Assembly (NCBI RefSeq): GCF_010731535.1
Contig: NZ_AP022581.1
Coordinates: 4,473,952-4,537,951 of the forward strand
Length of the DNA: 64,000 nt
Direction: 5' to 3'
Source: Mycobacterium lacus
GTDB taxonomy: Bacteria; Actinomycetota; Actinomycetes; Mycobacteriales; Mycobacteriaceae
Shown in pieces: positions 15,835 to 23,100 of this stretch. How positions within the stretch are numbered: position 1 is the stretch's first letter; every line of letters starts with the position of its first letter. Made by a program: the position numbers and the translations under genes. A model generated the notes under the pieces. It saw nothing but the letters and a program-made list of their open reading frames with translations, was not told the DNA's origin and made no database searches.

Positions 15835-17388
15835 ATGAGCTACCGGGAGGTGTCGGTGATCGAGATCGTGGAGATGCTGCGGCTGTGGCTGCAGGGGTTG
15901 GGGTTGCGGGAGGTGGCCCGGCTCTCGGGCACCGACCGCAAAACGGTGCGACGCTACGTCGACCGGGCCCGTGCGTGTGGGCTGGACCGCGATGGTGGAG
16001 ATGGTCAGCTCACTGATGAGTTGATCGGGGCGGTGATTGCCGGGGTGCGTCCGCACCGGCCGGCCGGCAAGAGCTTGGCGTGGGAGACGATCGCTGCAGA
16101 GCATGAGCAGATCAGGGCCTGGCTCAAAGACGGATTGACGCTGACCAAGATCCACACGCTGTTGGGGCGCCGCGGTGTGGTGGTGTCCTATCGGACGCTG
16201 AATCGTTACGCCACAACCGAATTGGATTTCGGCCGCCGGCAGTGCACGGTGCCGGTGGCCGACTGCGATCCCGGCGGGGAGGTGCAGGTCGACTTCGGTC
16301 GCCTCGGGATGCTCACCGACGCCGCCGATGGCCGGCGCCGAGTCGTGCAGGGGTTGATCTTTACCGCGGTGTACTCGCGGCACATGTTCGTCTGGCCCAC
16401 CTACCGCCAGACGCTGGCAGATGTGATCGCCGGGTTCGAAGCGGCGTGGGCGTTCTTCGGCGGAGTGTTCGCCGTGGTGATCCCCGACAACATGAAAGCC
16501 ATCGTCACCACCGCGCACGCGACCGAGCCCCGGCTCAACGACTCCTTCCGTGAGTACGCCCAGTCGCGTGGGTTCGCGATCGACCCGGCGCGGGTCCGCA
16601 GCCCGAAGGATAAGCCGCGGGTGGAACGCATGGTGTCCTATGTGCGGTCGAATTTCTTTGCCGGAGAAGACTTCCGGGGTCTCGACGACTGCCGCAGCCG
16701 CGCCGAGCAGTGGTGTCGTGATACCGCGGGGATGCGTACCCATGGCACCACCCGGCTGCGCCCGGCCGAGGTGTTCGCCGCCGACGAACTACCCGCACTC
16801 AAGCCCGCGCCCGAGGAGGTGTTCGACGTTCCGCTCTGGACGCATCCGAAAGTGGCTCCCGACCGCCACGTGCAGGTGGCCAAGGCCCTTTACAGCGTGC
16901 CCGGGGAGCTGGTCGGCAAGCGCATCGAGGCCCGTGCTGATGCGCACTCGGTCAAGCTGTACTGGCGTGGTGAGCTGATCAAGGTGCATCCGGTCGTGGC
17001 CCCGGGCCGCCGCCACACTGATCCGGCTGATCTTCCCTCGGAGGTGTCGGTCTATGCCATGCGGGATCTCAATGCCCTGCAGCGCAAAGCGGCCGCCCAC
17101 GGCACCCATGTCGGCGTCTACGCCGCCGCCGTGTTGGAGCACCCGCTGCCGTGGACCAAGATGCGTCAGGTCTACCGGCTGCTGGGGCTGGTGCGCCGCC
17201 ACGGCGCCGCGCAAGTCGACGACGCGTGCCGCCGCGCCTTGGACGCCGAGGTGATCGACGTCGGGCTCATCGAGCGGATCCTGGCCCGCGGCGGCGGTGA
17301 ACAACTGCCCCTGATACCCAAACCGCCCGGGGCGGCGTCGCGGTTCGTCCGCGACGGCTCGGATTTCGCGGTGCGCAGGCCCTCATGA
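15835..17388 (+). CDS. istA: IstA transposase of outer IS21-family element
   Basis: This 517-residue transposase has an N-terminal HTH (LGLREVARLSGTDRKTVRRY) and the DDE core in GEVQVDFGRLGML, FAVVIPDNMKAIV and SPKDKPRVERMV, followed by a C-terminal beta-barrel region (VAKALYSVPGELVGKRIEAR). ATG 15835 is chosen as the first Met after the IS end repeats. An upstream GTG (15712) in the nested IS also reads into this frame, but that part is terminal-repeat sequence. The stop overlaps istB (ATGA). Its own promoter region is split by the nested insertion 80 bp upstream. Confidence 0.92.
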   Translation: MSYREVSVIEIVEMLRLWLQGLGLREVARLSGTDRKTVRRYVDRARACGLDRDGGDGQLTDELIGAVIAGVRPHRPAGKSLAWETIAAEHEQIRAWLKDGLTLTKIHTLLGRRGVVVSYRTLNRYATTELDFGRRQCTVPVADCDPGGEVQVDFGRLGMLTDAADGRRRVVQGLIFTAVYSRHMFVWPTYRQTLADVIAGFEAAWAFFGGVFAVVIPDNMKAIVTTAHATEPRLNDSFREYAQSRGFAIDPARVRSPKDKPRVERMVSYVRSNFFAGEDFRGLDDCRSRAEQWCRDTAGMRTHGTTRLRPAEVFAADELPALKPAPEEVFDVPLWTHPKVAPDRHVQVAKALYSVPGELVGKRIEARADAHSVKLYWRGELIKVHPVVAPGRRHTDPADLPSEVSVYAMRDLNALQRKAAAHGTHVGVYAAAVLEHPLPWTKMRQVYRLLGLVRRHGAAQVDDACRRALDAEVIDVGLIERILARGGGEQLPLIPKPPGAASRFVRDGSDFAVRRPS

Positions 17389-18197
17389 GCCCGCAACGTC
17401 CCGATGCCGCACCGGCGGTCAAACCGATCGAGGTCTCCGCTGAACTCAAAGCCCTGATGCGCCGCCTCAAGCTCGGCCAATTGCTCGACACCCTGCCCGA
17501 GCGGTTGGCGTTGGCCCGCACCAACCGGCTGCCCCATCACGACTTTCTGGAGTTGTTGTTCGCCGATGAGGTCACCCGTCGTGACCGCGAATCGGCGGCC
17601 CGTCGCGCCAAGGCCGCCCATCTGGACCCGGCGATGCAGCTGCAGGCCTGGGACGACTCCGCTGCCGTGGCGTTCGATCAACAGTTGTGGGCCGAGCTGA
17701 CCTCACTGCGATTCCTCGCCGATGCCTACAACGTGCTCGTCATGGGACCAGTCGGAGTCGGAAAGACGTTCCTGGCCAACGCCTTAGGGCACATCGCCGT
17801 ACGCAAACATCACAGCGTGCACACCGAACGGGCCGACAAACTGTTCAAACGCCTACGCGGGGCACGCCTGGACGGCAGCTACGAAGACGAGATGCGCAAA
17901 CTGCACCGCGTCGAACTACTGATCATCGACGACCTCGCGCTGCACCGCCTAGAGGCCACCGAGACCACCGACTTCTACGAGATAATCGTCGAACGCCACC
18001 GCGCCGCATCGACCATCATCACCAGCAACCGAGAACCACCCGAGATCCTGACCATGATGGCCGACCCACTGCTGGCCCAATCTGCGATGGACCGACTGCA
18101 ATCAGCAGCCTACGAACTCGTCGTCGAAGGCGAGTCCTACCGGCAACGCCAAAAACCAAGGACACGAAAGCCGGCCCCTCCGACTCCGTCGGATTGA
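17385..18197 (+). CDS. istB: IstB helper ATPase of outer IS21-family element
   Basis: This 270-residue DnaC/IstB-like AAA+ ATPase has Walker A in VMGPVGVGKTFLANALGH, Walker B in ELLIIDDLAL, and the conserved STIITSNREPPEIL sensor segment. It assists IstA by target capture. It is coupled to istA by a 4-base overlap. It is intact, in contrast to the nested copy. Confidence 0.93.
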   Translation: MSPQRPDAAPAVKPIEVSAELKALMRRLKLGQLLDTLPERLALARTNRLPHHDFLELLFADEVTRRDRESAARRAKAAHLDPAMQLQAWDDSAAVAFDQQLWAELTSLRFLADAYNVLVMGPVGVGKTFLANALGHIAVRKHHSVHTERADKLFKRLRGARLDGSYEDEMRKLHRVELLIIDDLALHRLEATETTDFYEIIVERHRAASTIITSNREPPEILTMMADPLLAQSAMDRLQSAAYELVVEGESYRQRQKPRTRKPAPPTPSD

Positions 18198-18302
18198 CCG
18201 GCAACCACCCCTTCGGCCACTATCAACGCACGGCCTACAACCCGAACAACCCGGTCCCATGCTCATGGCAAACCAGAGGTCCCATCACCCTGGCAGGCGA
18301 CA

Positions 18303-18308
18303 ACCGAC
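18303..18308. repeat. target-site duplication ACCGAC, right copy (outer IS)
   Basis: It matches 12995 to 13000 and touches the stop codon of the parD gene (TAG read on the minus strand at 18310 to 18308). Confidence 0.85.
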
Positions 18309-18556
18309 TACCGTCGGCCAGGTTCCTCTCGCTTGCGCGCGACGAACTCATCGAAGTCGAATGGAGTCGCTTCGCCACTACGTTCACCAGCAATGAGTTC
18401 CTGGCGCAACGCGCGCAAGCGGGTCTCGCGGTCCTCAAGCAACCGCAGAGCAGTACGCACGACATCGCTGGCCGAGCGATAACGGCCCGACGCGACCTCC
18501 TCCTCGATAAGCGCGCTGAAATGTTCATCGAGGCTAAACGACGTATTCTTACCCAT
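18308..18556 (-). CDS. ParD-type antitoxin, orphan
   Basis: The 82-residue protein MGKNTSFSLDEHFSALIEEE, then VASGRYRSASDVVRTALRLL, is a CopG/ParD ribbon-helix-helix antitoxin of usual length, ending FDFDEFVARKREEPGRR. ATG 18556 is chosen because the upstream Met region lies inside the operator. Its stop codon touches the IS target duplication. No ParE toxin is found either after it or on the far side of the IS, so the partner has been lost or was never there. Confidence 0.8.
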   Translation of the reverse strand: MGKNTSFSLDEHFSALIEEEVASGRYRSASDVVRTALRLLEDRETRLRALRQELIAGERSGEATPFDFDEFVARKREEPGRR

Positions 18557-18565
18557 ACACCAGAA

Positions 18566-18582
18566 GTACCAACTATTGGTAC
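18566..18582. promoter_or_regulatory. parD operator candidate
   Basis: GTACCAA-CTA-TTGGTAC is a perfect 7-base-arm inverted repeat. It begins 9 bases upstream of the parD ATG and is well placed for autorepression by ParD. Confidence 0.6.
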
Positions 18583-18676
18583 CTTTCATGCTGGACACGA
18601 ACATGGCGGAACCGCCATCGCTCCGCCATCATTCCGAGATTCCACCACGACCCGTGAGGCCCTACAGCTGAGGGCG

Positions 18677-20068
18677 TCATCTCGCCATGTCTTTGAAGCG
18701 GGAATAGTGCAGTTGGTGTGCAACGGTGACCGTCTTCGTCGGTCCGTTGCGGTGTTTGGCAACAATGAAATCCGCCTCCCCGCTGCGGGGATCAGCGCCT
18801 TGGTCATCAGGCCGCCCGAACGCGTCTGGCCGGTGCAGCAAGATCACAACATCGCTATCCTGCTCCAGGCTCCCGCTCTCGCGAAGGTCGGCCAGCATCG
18901 GCCGCTTGTCCGTGCGCTGCTCCGGGCCGCGGTTGAGCTGGCTCAGCGCAACTACCGGAACCTCGAGTTCCTTGGCTAAAAGCTTGAGGTGTCTTGAGAA
19001 TTCGGAAACTTCCACCTGCCGCGACTCGTGCTTCTTACCCGAGGTCATCAGCTGCAGGTAGTCGACCACGATCAGCTTGAGGTTGGCCTTTTGCCGCAGC
19101 CTGCGGGCCTTGGCGCGGATCTCCATTATGGTGAGGTTCGGCGAATCGTCGATATAGAGTGGTGCCTCGCTGATTTCGCTCATCCGCCGCGCCAGCCGGG
19201 TCCAGTCATCGTCGCTCATCCGACCCGAACGCATATCGGAGAGCTTGATTTTCGCCTCCGCCGACAGCAGCCGCATGACGATCTCGGACTTGCTCATCTC
19301 CAAGGAAAAGATGACGCTCGCGTGCCGATGCTTGATCGAACACGACCGCATAAAGTCCAGTCCCAGGGTGGACTTGCCCATACCCGGCCGGGCGGCGACG
19401 ATGATCATCTGCCCCGGATGCAGGCCGTTCGTCAATTCGTCGAGGTCAGCGAAGCCGGTCGGCACGCCGCGCGCCAGGCCGCCGCTGGAGGCGATGGCGT
19501 CGATCTCGTCCATCGTTGGCTGCAGCAGATCCTCAAGCGCCACAAAGTCTTCCGACAGCCGTCGGTCGGCGACATCGTAGATCTCCGCCTGAGCACGGTC
19601 GACCACCTCGGCGACATCGGCGCCCTCCGCGCCGGCATAGCCGTACTGCACCACCCGCGTGCCGGCTTCCACCAGCCGACGCAGCAAGGCCTTCTCCGCG
19701 ACGATCCCGGCGTAGTACCCCGCGTTGGCGGCCGTCGGCACCGTCGAGATCAGGGTATGTAGGTACGGCGCCCCGCCGATCCGGCGCAACAGGCCGCGGC
19801 GGTCCAGTTCGGCGGCGACGGTCACGGCGTCGGCCGGCTCCCCGCGCCCATACAGGTCCAGGATCGCGTCGTAGACGTTCTGGTGCGCCGGGCGATAGAA
19901 GTCACCGGGGCGCAGTCGCTCCAGCACGTCGGCGATGGCATCCTTGCTCAGCAGCATCCCGCCCAGCACCGACTGCTCGGCGGCGAGATCCTGCGGTGGC
20001 TGACGGCCGAAATCTTCGCTCGGCGGCGAGGAATCCATACCGGGCGCGAGGTCATCGACGACCGCCAC
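18677..20068 (-). CDS. dnaB: replicative DNA helicase DnaB
   Basis: This 463-residue hexameric helicase unwinds DNA at the fork. The N-terminal domain (PQDLAAEQSVLGGMLLSKDA) is followed by the RecA-like C-domain with Walker A (VAARPGMGKSTLGLDF), Walker B (KLIVVDYLQLM), the DnaB motif (VPVVALSQLNRGPEQRTDKR) and LRESGSLEQDSDVVILLHR. The sequence runs uninterrupted through these motifs, so there is no intein, unlike M. tuberculosis DnaB as I recall it. The start is GTG 20068 with a GAGGAGG upstream. Confidence 0.97.
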   Translation of the reverse strand: MAVVDDLAPGMDSSPPSEDFGRQPPQDLAAEQSVLGGMLLSKDAIADVLERLRPGDFYRPAHQNVYDAILDLYGRGEPADAVTVAAELDRRGLLRRIGGAPYLHTLISTVPTAANAGYYAGIVAEKALLRRLVEAGTRVVQYGYAGAEGADVAEVVDRAQAEIYDVADRRLSEDFVALEDLLQPTMDEIDAIASSGGLARGVPTGFADLDELTNGLHPGQMIIVAARPGMGKSTLGLDFMRSCSIKHRHASVIFSLEMSKSEIVMRLLSAEAKIKLSDMRSGRMSDDDWTRLARRMSEISEAPLYIDDSPNLTIMEIRAKARRLRQKANLKLIVVDYLQLMTSGKKHESRQVEVSEFSRHLKLLAKELEVPVVALSQLNRGPEQRTDKRPMLADLRESGSLEQDSDVVILLHRPDAFGRPDDQGADPRSGEADFIVAKHRNGPTKTVTVAHQLHYSRFKDMAR

Positions 20069-20577
20069 GGGCCCTCACCTCCTCTGACATAAGCAGCCGA
20101 ACATACATTCGATAGCCGATATTCAGAGCGTAAGCCGAAGCACCGACACCCCGCTCCAATGCGCCGCATTGCCTCGCGCCGGGACGACCGTAAGCGTTGC
20201 TGGCGGGTACTCCAAGGGGCTGTTGTTCATAAGGGTGTGCATCGTGTGTGCATATCCGTCAGCGCCTGTGTTGAGGGGGGTGTGGAGAACCTGTGGATTA
20301 GTGCGCGGCGTGACAACATCGGCGCAGATAGCCGCCGCCGAACACGACATATCTTGTGTGGACAATAATCTCTTCGGCGTGTCGTGCGAGGTTACTACGC
20401 CGGGCGTGTTGCCTTTCGGTCAGATTTTCGCGGCGTTAAGAGCCGGTAACGGCGCGCGCCCGCAAACGCCCTCGGAACAGTTCGCCAGGACGGCCGCCCG
20501 CGCACAGCACCGTCAAAGCAGCGTCAACCCCGGCGACGACCGACCACGGCCGCCACCGGGCGGGGCAACAACTGCCG
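20069..20577. other. gene-free stretch between dnaB and rplI
   Basis: No open frame here has protein-like character. M. tuberculosis has Rv0057 in this gap as I recall, and I see no homologue. The stretch contains three DnaA-box-like nonamers (20281 to 20365) and presumably the dnaB promoter at its low-coordinate end. No other structure was recognised. Confidence 0.5.
20281..20365 (+). promoter_or_regulatory. cluster of three DnaA-box-like sequences
   Basis: TGTGGAGAA (20281), TGTGGATTA (20292) and TGTGGACAA (20357) share one orientation. The last is the exact complement of the mycobacterial DnaA box TTGTCCACA. The other two differ from TTNTCCACA-type boxes by about one base. They lie upstream of dnaB, so DnaA regulation of dnaB is possible, but short AT-poor nonamers also occur by chance. 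Confidence 0.4.
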
Positions 20578-21036
20578 TTAGCTCTCCGCGACGACCTCGA
20601 GCGAGACCTCGACATCGATTTCCGGATGCAGGTGCACCGACACCGGGTGCTTGCCCACGGCCTTGATATGCGCCTTGGGTAGCCGCACGCTGCGTTTGTC
20701 GAGGTTCGGCCCGCCGGCCTTCTTGATGGCCGCGACCACATCGCCGGCCGTCACCGAGCCGAACAGCTTGCCCGAATCGGCCGCGGTCTTCACCGGCAAC
20801 GACACGGGGCCCAGCGCCTCGATCGCCGCCTTGATTTCGTTGGCGTGCTCGAGGTCGCGCACCATCTTGGATTCGCGAGCCCGGCGGATTTCGTCGGCCT
20901 GCCGCTGCGCGCCGCGCGAGGCGACGATCGCCAGCCCCCGCGGCAGCAGGAAGTTGCGCCCGTATCCGTCCTTGACCTCGACAGTGTCGCCGATCGACCC
21001 CAGGTGGTCGACATCCGCCGTCAGAATCAGCTTCAT
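20578..21036 (-). CDS. rplI: 50S ribosomal protein L9
   Basis: The 152-residue protein shows the L9 N-terminal RNA-binding domain (KLILTADVDHLGSIGDTVEV, KDGYGRNFLLPRGLA), a long connecting helix, and the C-terminal domain (GKLFGSVTAGDVVAAIKKAG). ATG 21036 is the conserved MKLIL start. It is the last gene of rpsF-ssb-rpsR-rplI. Confidence 0.97.
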   Translation of the reverse strand: MKLILTADVDHLGSIGDTVEVKDGYGRNFLLPRGLAIVASRGAQRQADEIRRARESKMVRDLEHANEIKAAIEALGPVSLPVKTAADSGKLFGSVTAGDVVAAIKKAGGPNLDKRSVRLPKAHIKAVGKHPVSVHLHPEIDVEVSLEVVAES

Positions 21037-21070
21037 CGTTGTTCGTACTTTCCGTCGAGCCTTTCGGCGG

Positions 21071-21325
21071 TCATCGCGCCGAAGAGGTGAAGGGCAGCAG
21101 CGCCACTTCGCGCGCATTCTTCACCGCAAGCGCAATGTCCCGCTGATGCTGCACGCAGTTGCCGGTGACGCGACGTGCGCGGATCTTGCCGCGCTCGCTG
21201 ATGTAGGTGCGCAGCAGCGCGGTGTCCTTGTAGTCGATCGGCTGATCCTTCTTTGCGCAGAAGACGCATTTACGCGCCTTCACCGGCTTTTCCGGAGCCG
21301 GTCGCCGCTTGCTGGACTTGGCCAT
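21071..21325 (-). CDS. rpsR: 30S ribosomal protein S18, zinc-binding (C+) form
   Basis: This 84-residue S18 pairs with S6 in the small-subunit platform. It carries Cys20, Cys23, Cys57 and His60 (KCVFCAKK, GNCVQHQRD), a plausible zinc-ribbon set, so this is the C+ paralogue (rpsR1). Mycobacteria often also encode a cysteine-free, Zur-regulated S18 elsewhere. It lies 34 bases upstream of rplI and 41 bases after ssb. Confidence 0.96.
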   Translation of the reverse strand: MAKSSKRRPAPEKPVKARKCVFCAKKDQPIDYKDTALLRTYISERGKIRARRVTGNCVQHQRDIALAVKNAREVALLPFTSSAR

Positions 21326-21366
21326 GGTGTCTTTCTTCCGTTTCTCGTGCGTCGAACTGATATGGG

Positions 21367-21873
21367 TCAGAAGGGCGGTTCGTCGTCACCGCCGCCGAAC
21401 GAGCCCGACGCCGGGGCGCTTCCCCACGGGTCGTCACCCGATCCGCTGCTCGCCGGGGGCCCTTGACGGGATCCGCCGCCGAAGCCACCGCCACCGGCGC
21501 CGCCGCTGCGGCTGGCCTTATTGACCTTGGCGGTGGCATACCGAAGCGAGGGCCCAATCTCGTCGACCTCGACCTCGACGACGGTGCGTTTCTCGCCTTC
21601 GCGGGTTTCGAAGGAACGCTGCTTGAGACGCCCGGTGACGATCACCCGCGCTCCCCGGGTGAGGCTCTCGGCCACGTTCTCGGCGGCCTCCCGCCAGATG
21701 TTGCACCGCAGGAACAGCGCTTCGCCGTCCTTCCATTCCCCGGTCTGGCGGTCGTAGATCCGGGGCGTCGACGCCACGGTGAAATTGGCCACGGCAGCCC
21801 CCGACGGAGTGAACCGAAGTTCGGGGTCGGCGGTCAGGTTTCCGACGACGGTGATGGTGGTGTCACCAGCCAT
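21367..21873 (-). CDS. ssb: single-stranded DNA-binding protein
   Basis: The 168-residue SSB has the N-terminal OB fold (TTITVVGNLTADPELRFTPS, AVANFTVASTPR, LFLRCNIWREAAENVAES), a Gly/Ser-rich linker and the acidic C-terminal tip GGDDEPPF that recruits replication and repair partners. AGGAGGAAATT precedes ATG 21873. It lies between rpsF and rpsR, the usual actinobacterial arrangement. Confidence 0.97.
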   Translation of the reverse strand: MAGDTTITVVGNLTADPELRFTPSGAAVANFTVASTPRIYDRQTGEWKDGEALFLRCNIWREAAENVAESLTRGARVIVTGRLKQRSFETREGEKRTVVEVEVDEIGPSLRYATAKVNKASRSGGAGGGGFGGGSRQGPPASSGSGDDPWGSAPASGSFGGGDDEPPF

Positions 21874-22034
21874 AATTTCCTCCTGGGTCCGCCTGGTGGG
21901 CTTTCATGGGCGTCTTTTCTTCGAGCCGTTCAATGAGCGTGTGCACGAGCCTATGCAACAGCGCCGACAGCGGACAGTCAGTGCTTGATTGCCCAGCTTG
22001 CCCCCGCCCGCTCCGCGGCCGCATCGTCGCCGGG

Positions 22035-22325
22035 CTAATGCTTGTCGGTGCGCATCACCTTGGTGCGCAACACCGATTCGTTCAGGCTGAGCTGACGGTC
22101 GAGCTCGGCTACCGTCGCCGGCTCGGCTTTCAGGTCGATGACGGCGTAGATGCCCTCGTCATGCTTGGCGATCTCGTAAGCCAAGCGGCGACGGCCCCAG
22201 ATATCGACCTTCTCGACCGTTCCGCCATCTTTGCGGACGACGTTCAGGAAAGTCTCCAAGGACGGGGCGACGGTGCGTTCGTCGAGGGTGGGGTCAAGGA
22301 TGACCATGATTTCGTATGGACGCAT
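22035..22325 (-). CDS. rpsF: 30S ribosomal protein S6
   Basis: The 96-residue protein MRPYEIMVILDPTLDERTVA, then GGTVEKVDIWGRRRLAYEI, matches S6, which forms a heterodimer with S18. ATG 22325 follows a strong GAGGAGGTGA. It heads the rpsF-ssb-rpsR-rplI operon. Confidence 0.97.
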   Translation of the reverse strand: MRPYEIMVILDPTLDERTVAPSLETFLNVVRKDGGTVEKVDIWGRRRLAYEIAKHDEGIYAVIDLKAEPATVAELDRQLSLNESVLRTKVMRTDKH

Positions 22326-22461
22326 GGGAACCTCATCACCTCCTCTGGTCTGTGCGGCCACGATCGATCCGTGGCAGGAGGGTCGCCTGCGCCGGCAACC
22401 GCCCCAGGCTACCGGATGCGGGCCCGGCCCGAAAACCCGGGCAAATCCGGTCAATCAGGCG

Positions 22462-23100
22462 TCACTTCCTGCGTTGCAGGAATTCGTCGGCCCTGGCCTG
22501 CGTCGCCGGATCGGCCTTGGCCAGCGCGCCCGAGTCGAACGGCGGCCGTGGATCGTATTCGATGAGCAGCTGAGCGGCCTGCGCCGCCTCCCGATCGACG
22601 AGCAACTCCACCAGCCGCAACGCCATGTCGATGCCGCTCGACACCCCCGCCGCGGTGATGATTCGCTGCGGAAGGTGCTCCACGACGCGATCGGGCACAT
22701 ACCGCGCACCCAACTCGTCGAGCAACTCGGCGGCCCGCCAATGGGTGGTCGCGGTGAGCCCATCGAGCAGGCCCGCCGCGGCAAGCAACAGTGCGCCGGT
22801 GCACACCGAGGTGGTGAACCTGGTGTGCGGATGTACCGATTGCAGCCAGCCGCGGATCACGTCATCGTGGATCAGCGTGCGGGTTCCGATGCCGCCGGGC
22901 ACGACCACCACGTCGGGTGCGTCGACTTCGTCGAATGCGGCATCACAGGTGACGCCGAGCATGCCGTTTTCGGTGCGCACTTCGCCGCGTTGGTGCCCAA
23001 CGAACACCACGTCGAGCGACGGAATACGCTGCAGCACCTCGTAGGGCCCGACGGCATCGAGCGCGGTGAACCGCGGGAACAGCGGGATGACGATCAGCAT
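22462..23100 (-). CDS. DJ-1/PfpI family protein (Rv0052-like)
   Basis: The 212-residue protein has the class I glutamine-amidotransferase-like fold of DJ-1/PfpI. The nucleophile-elbow cysteine is in TRFTTSVCTGALLLAAAGLL, with ATTHWRAAELL and AGVSSGIDMALRLVELL downstream, as in isonitrile hydratase and ThiJ-type proteins. ATG 23100 overlaps the end of the glycosyltransferase gene by 7 bases. The actual reaction is unknown. Confidence 0.85.
   Translation of the reverse strand: MLIVIPLFPRFTALDAVGPYEVLQRIPSLDVVFVGHQRGEVRTENGMLGVTCDAAFDEVDAPDVVVVPGGIGTRTLIHDDVIRGWLQSVHPHTRFTTSVCTGALLLAAAGLLDGLTATTHWRAAELLDELGARYVPDRVVEHLPQRIITAAGVSSGIDMALRLVELLVDREAAQAAQLLIEYDPRPPFDSGALAKADPATQARADEFLQRRK

Larger units (their letters stand above)
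13001..18302 (+). mobile_element. outer IS21-family element, interrupted by a second IS
   Basis: The left terminus TGTCGGCTGCCAGGTGAATG matches the reverse complement of the right terminus (TGTCGCCTGCCAGGGTGATG). Both continue to a shared block containing GCCATGAGCATGGGACC. ACCGAC duplications flank it. Internal repeats of the form TTTGCCA...ATGGGACCACC occur at the left end, typical of multiple transposase-binding sites in IS21 ends. Without the nested insertion it would be about 2.63 kb, carrying istA (15835 to 17388) and istB (17385 to 18197), both intact. Confidence 0.9.

Noticed and set aside
15562..16743. Minus-strand 393-codon frame across the IS junction
   Set aside because: It crosses from one IS into the other, so it cannot be an inherited gene.
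20169..20666. Plus-strand 165-codon frame in the dnaB-rplI gap
   Set aside because: No RBS, runs into rplI antisense, and the composition drifts to Arg/Pro. I could not support it as an Rv0057-like gene.
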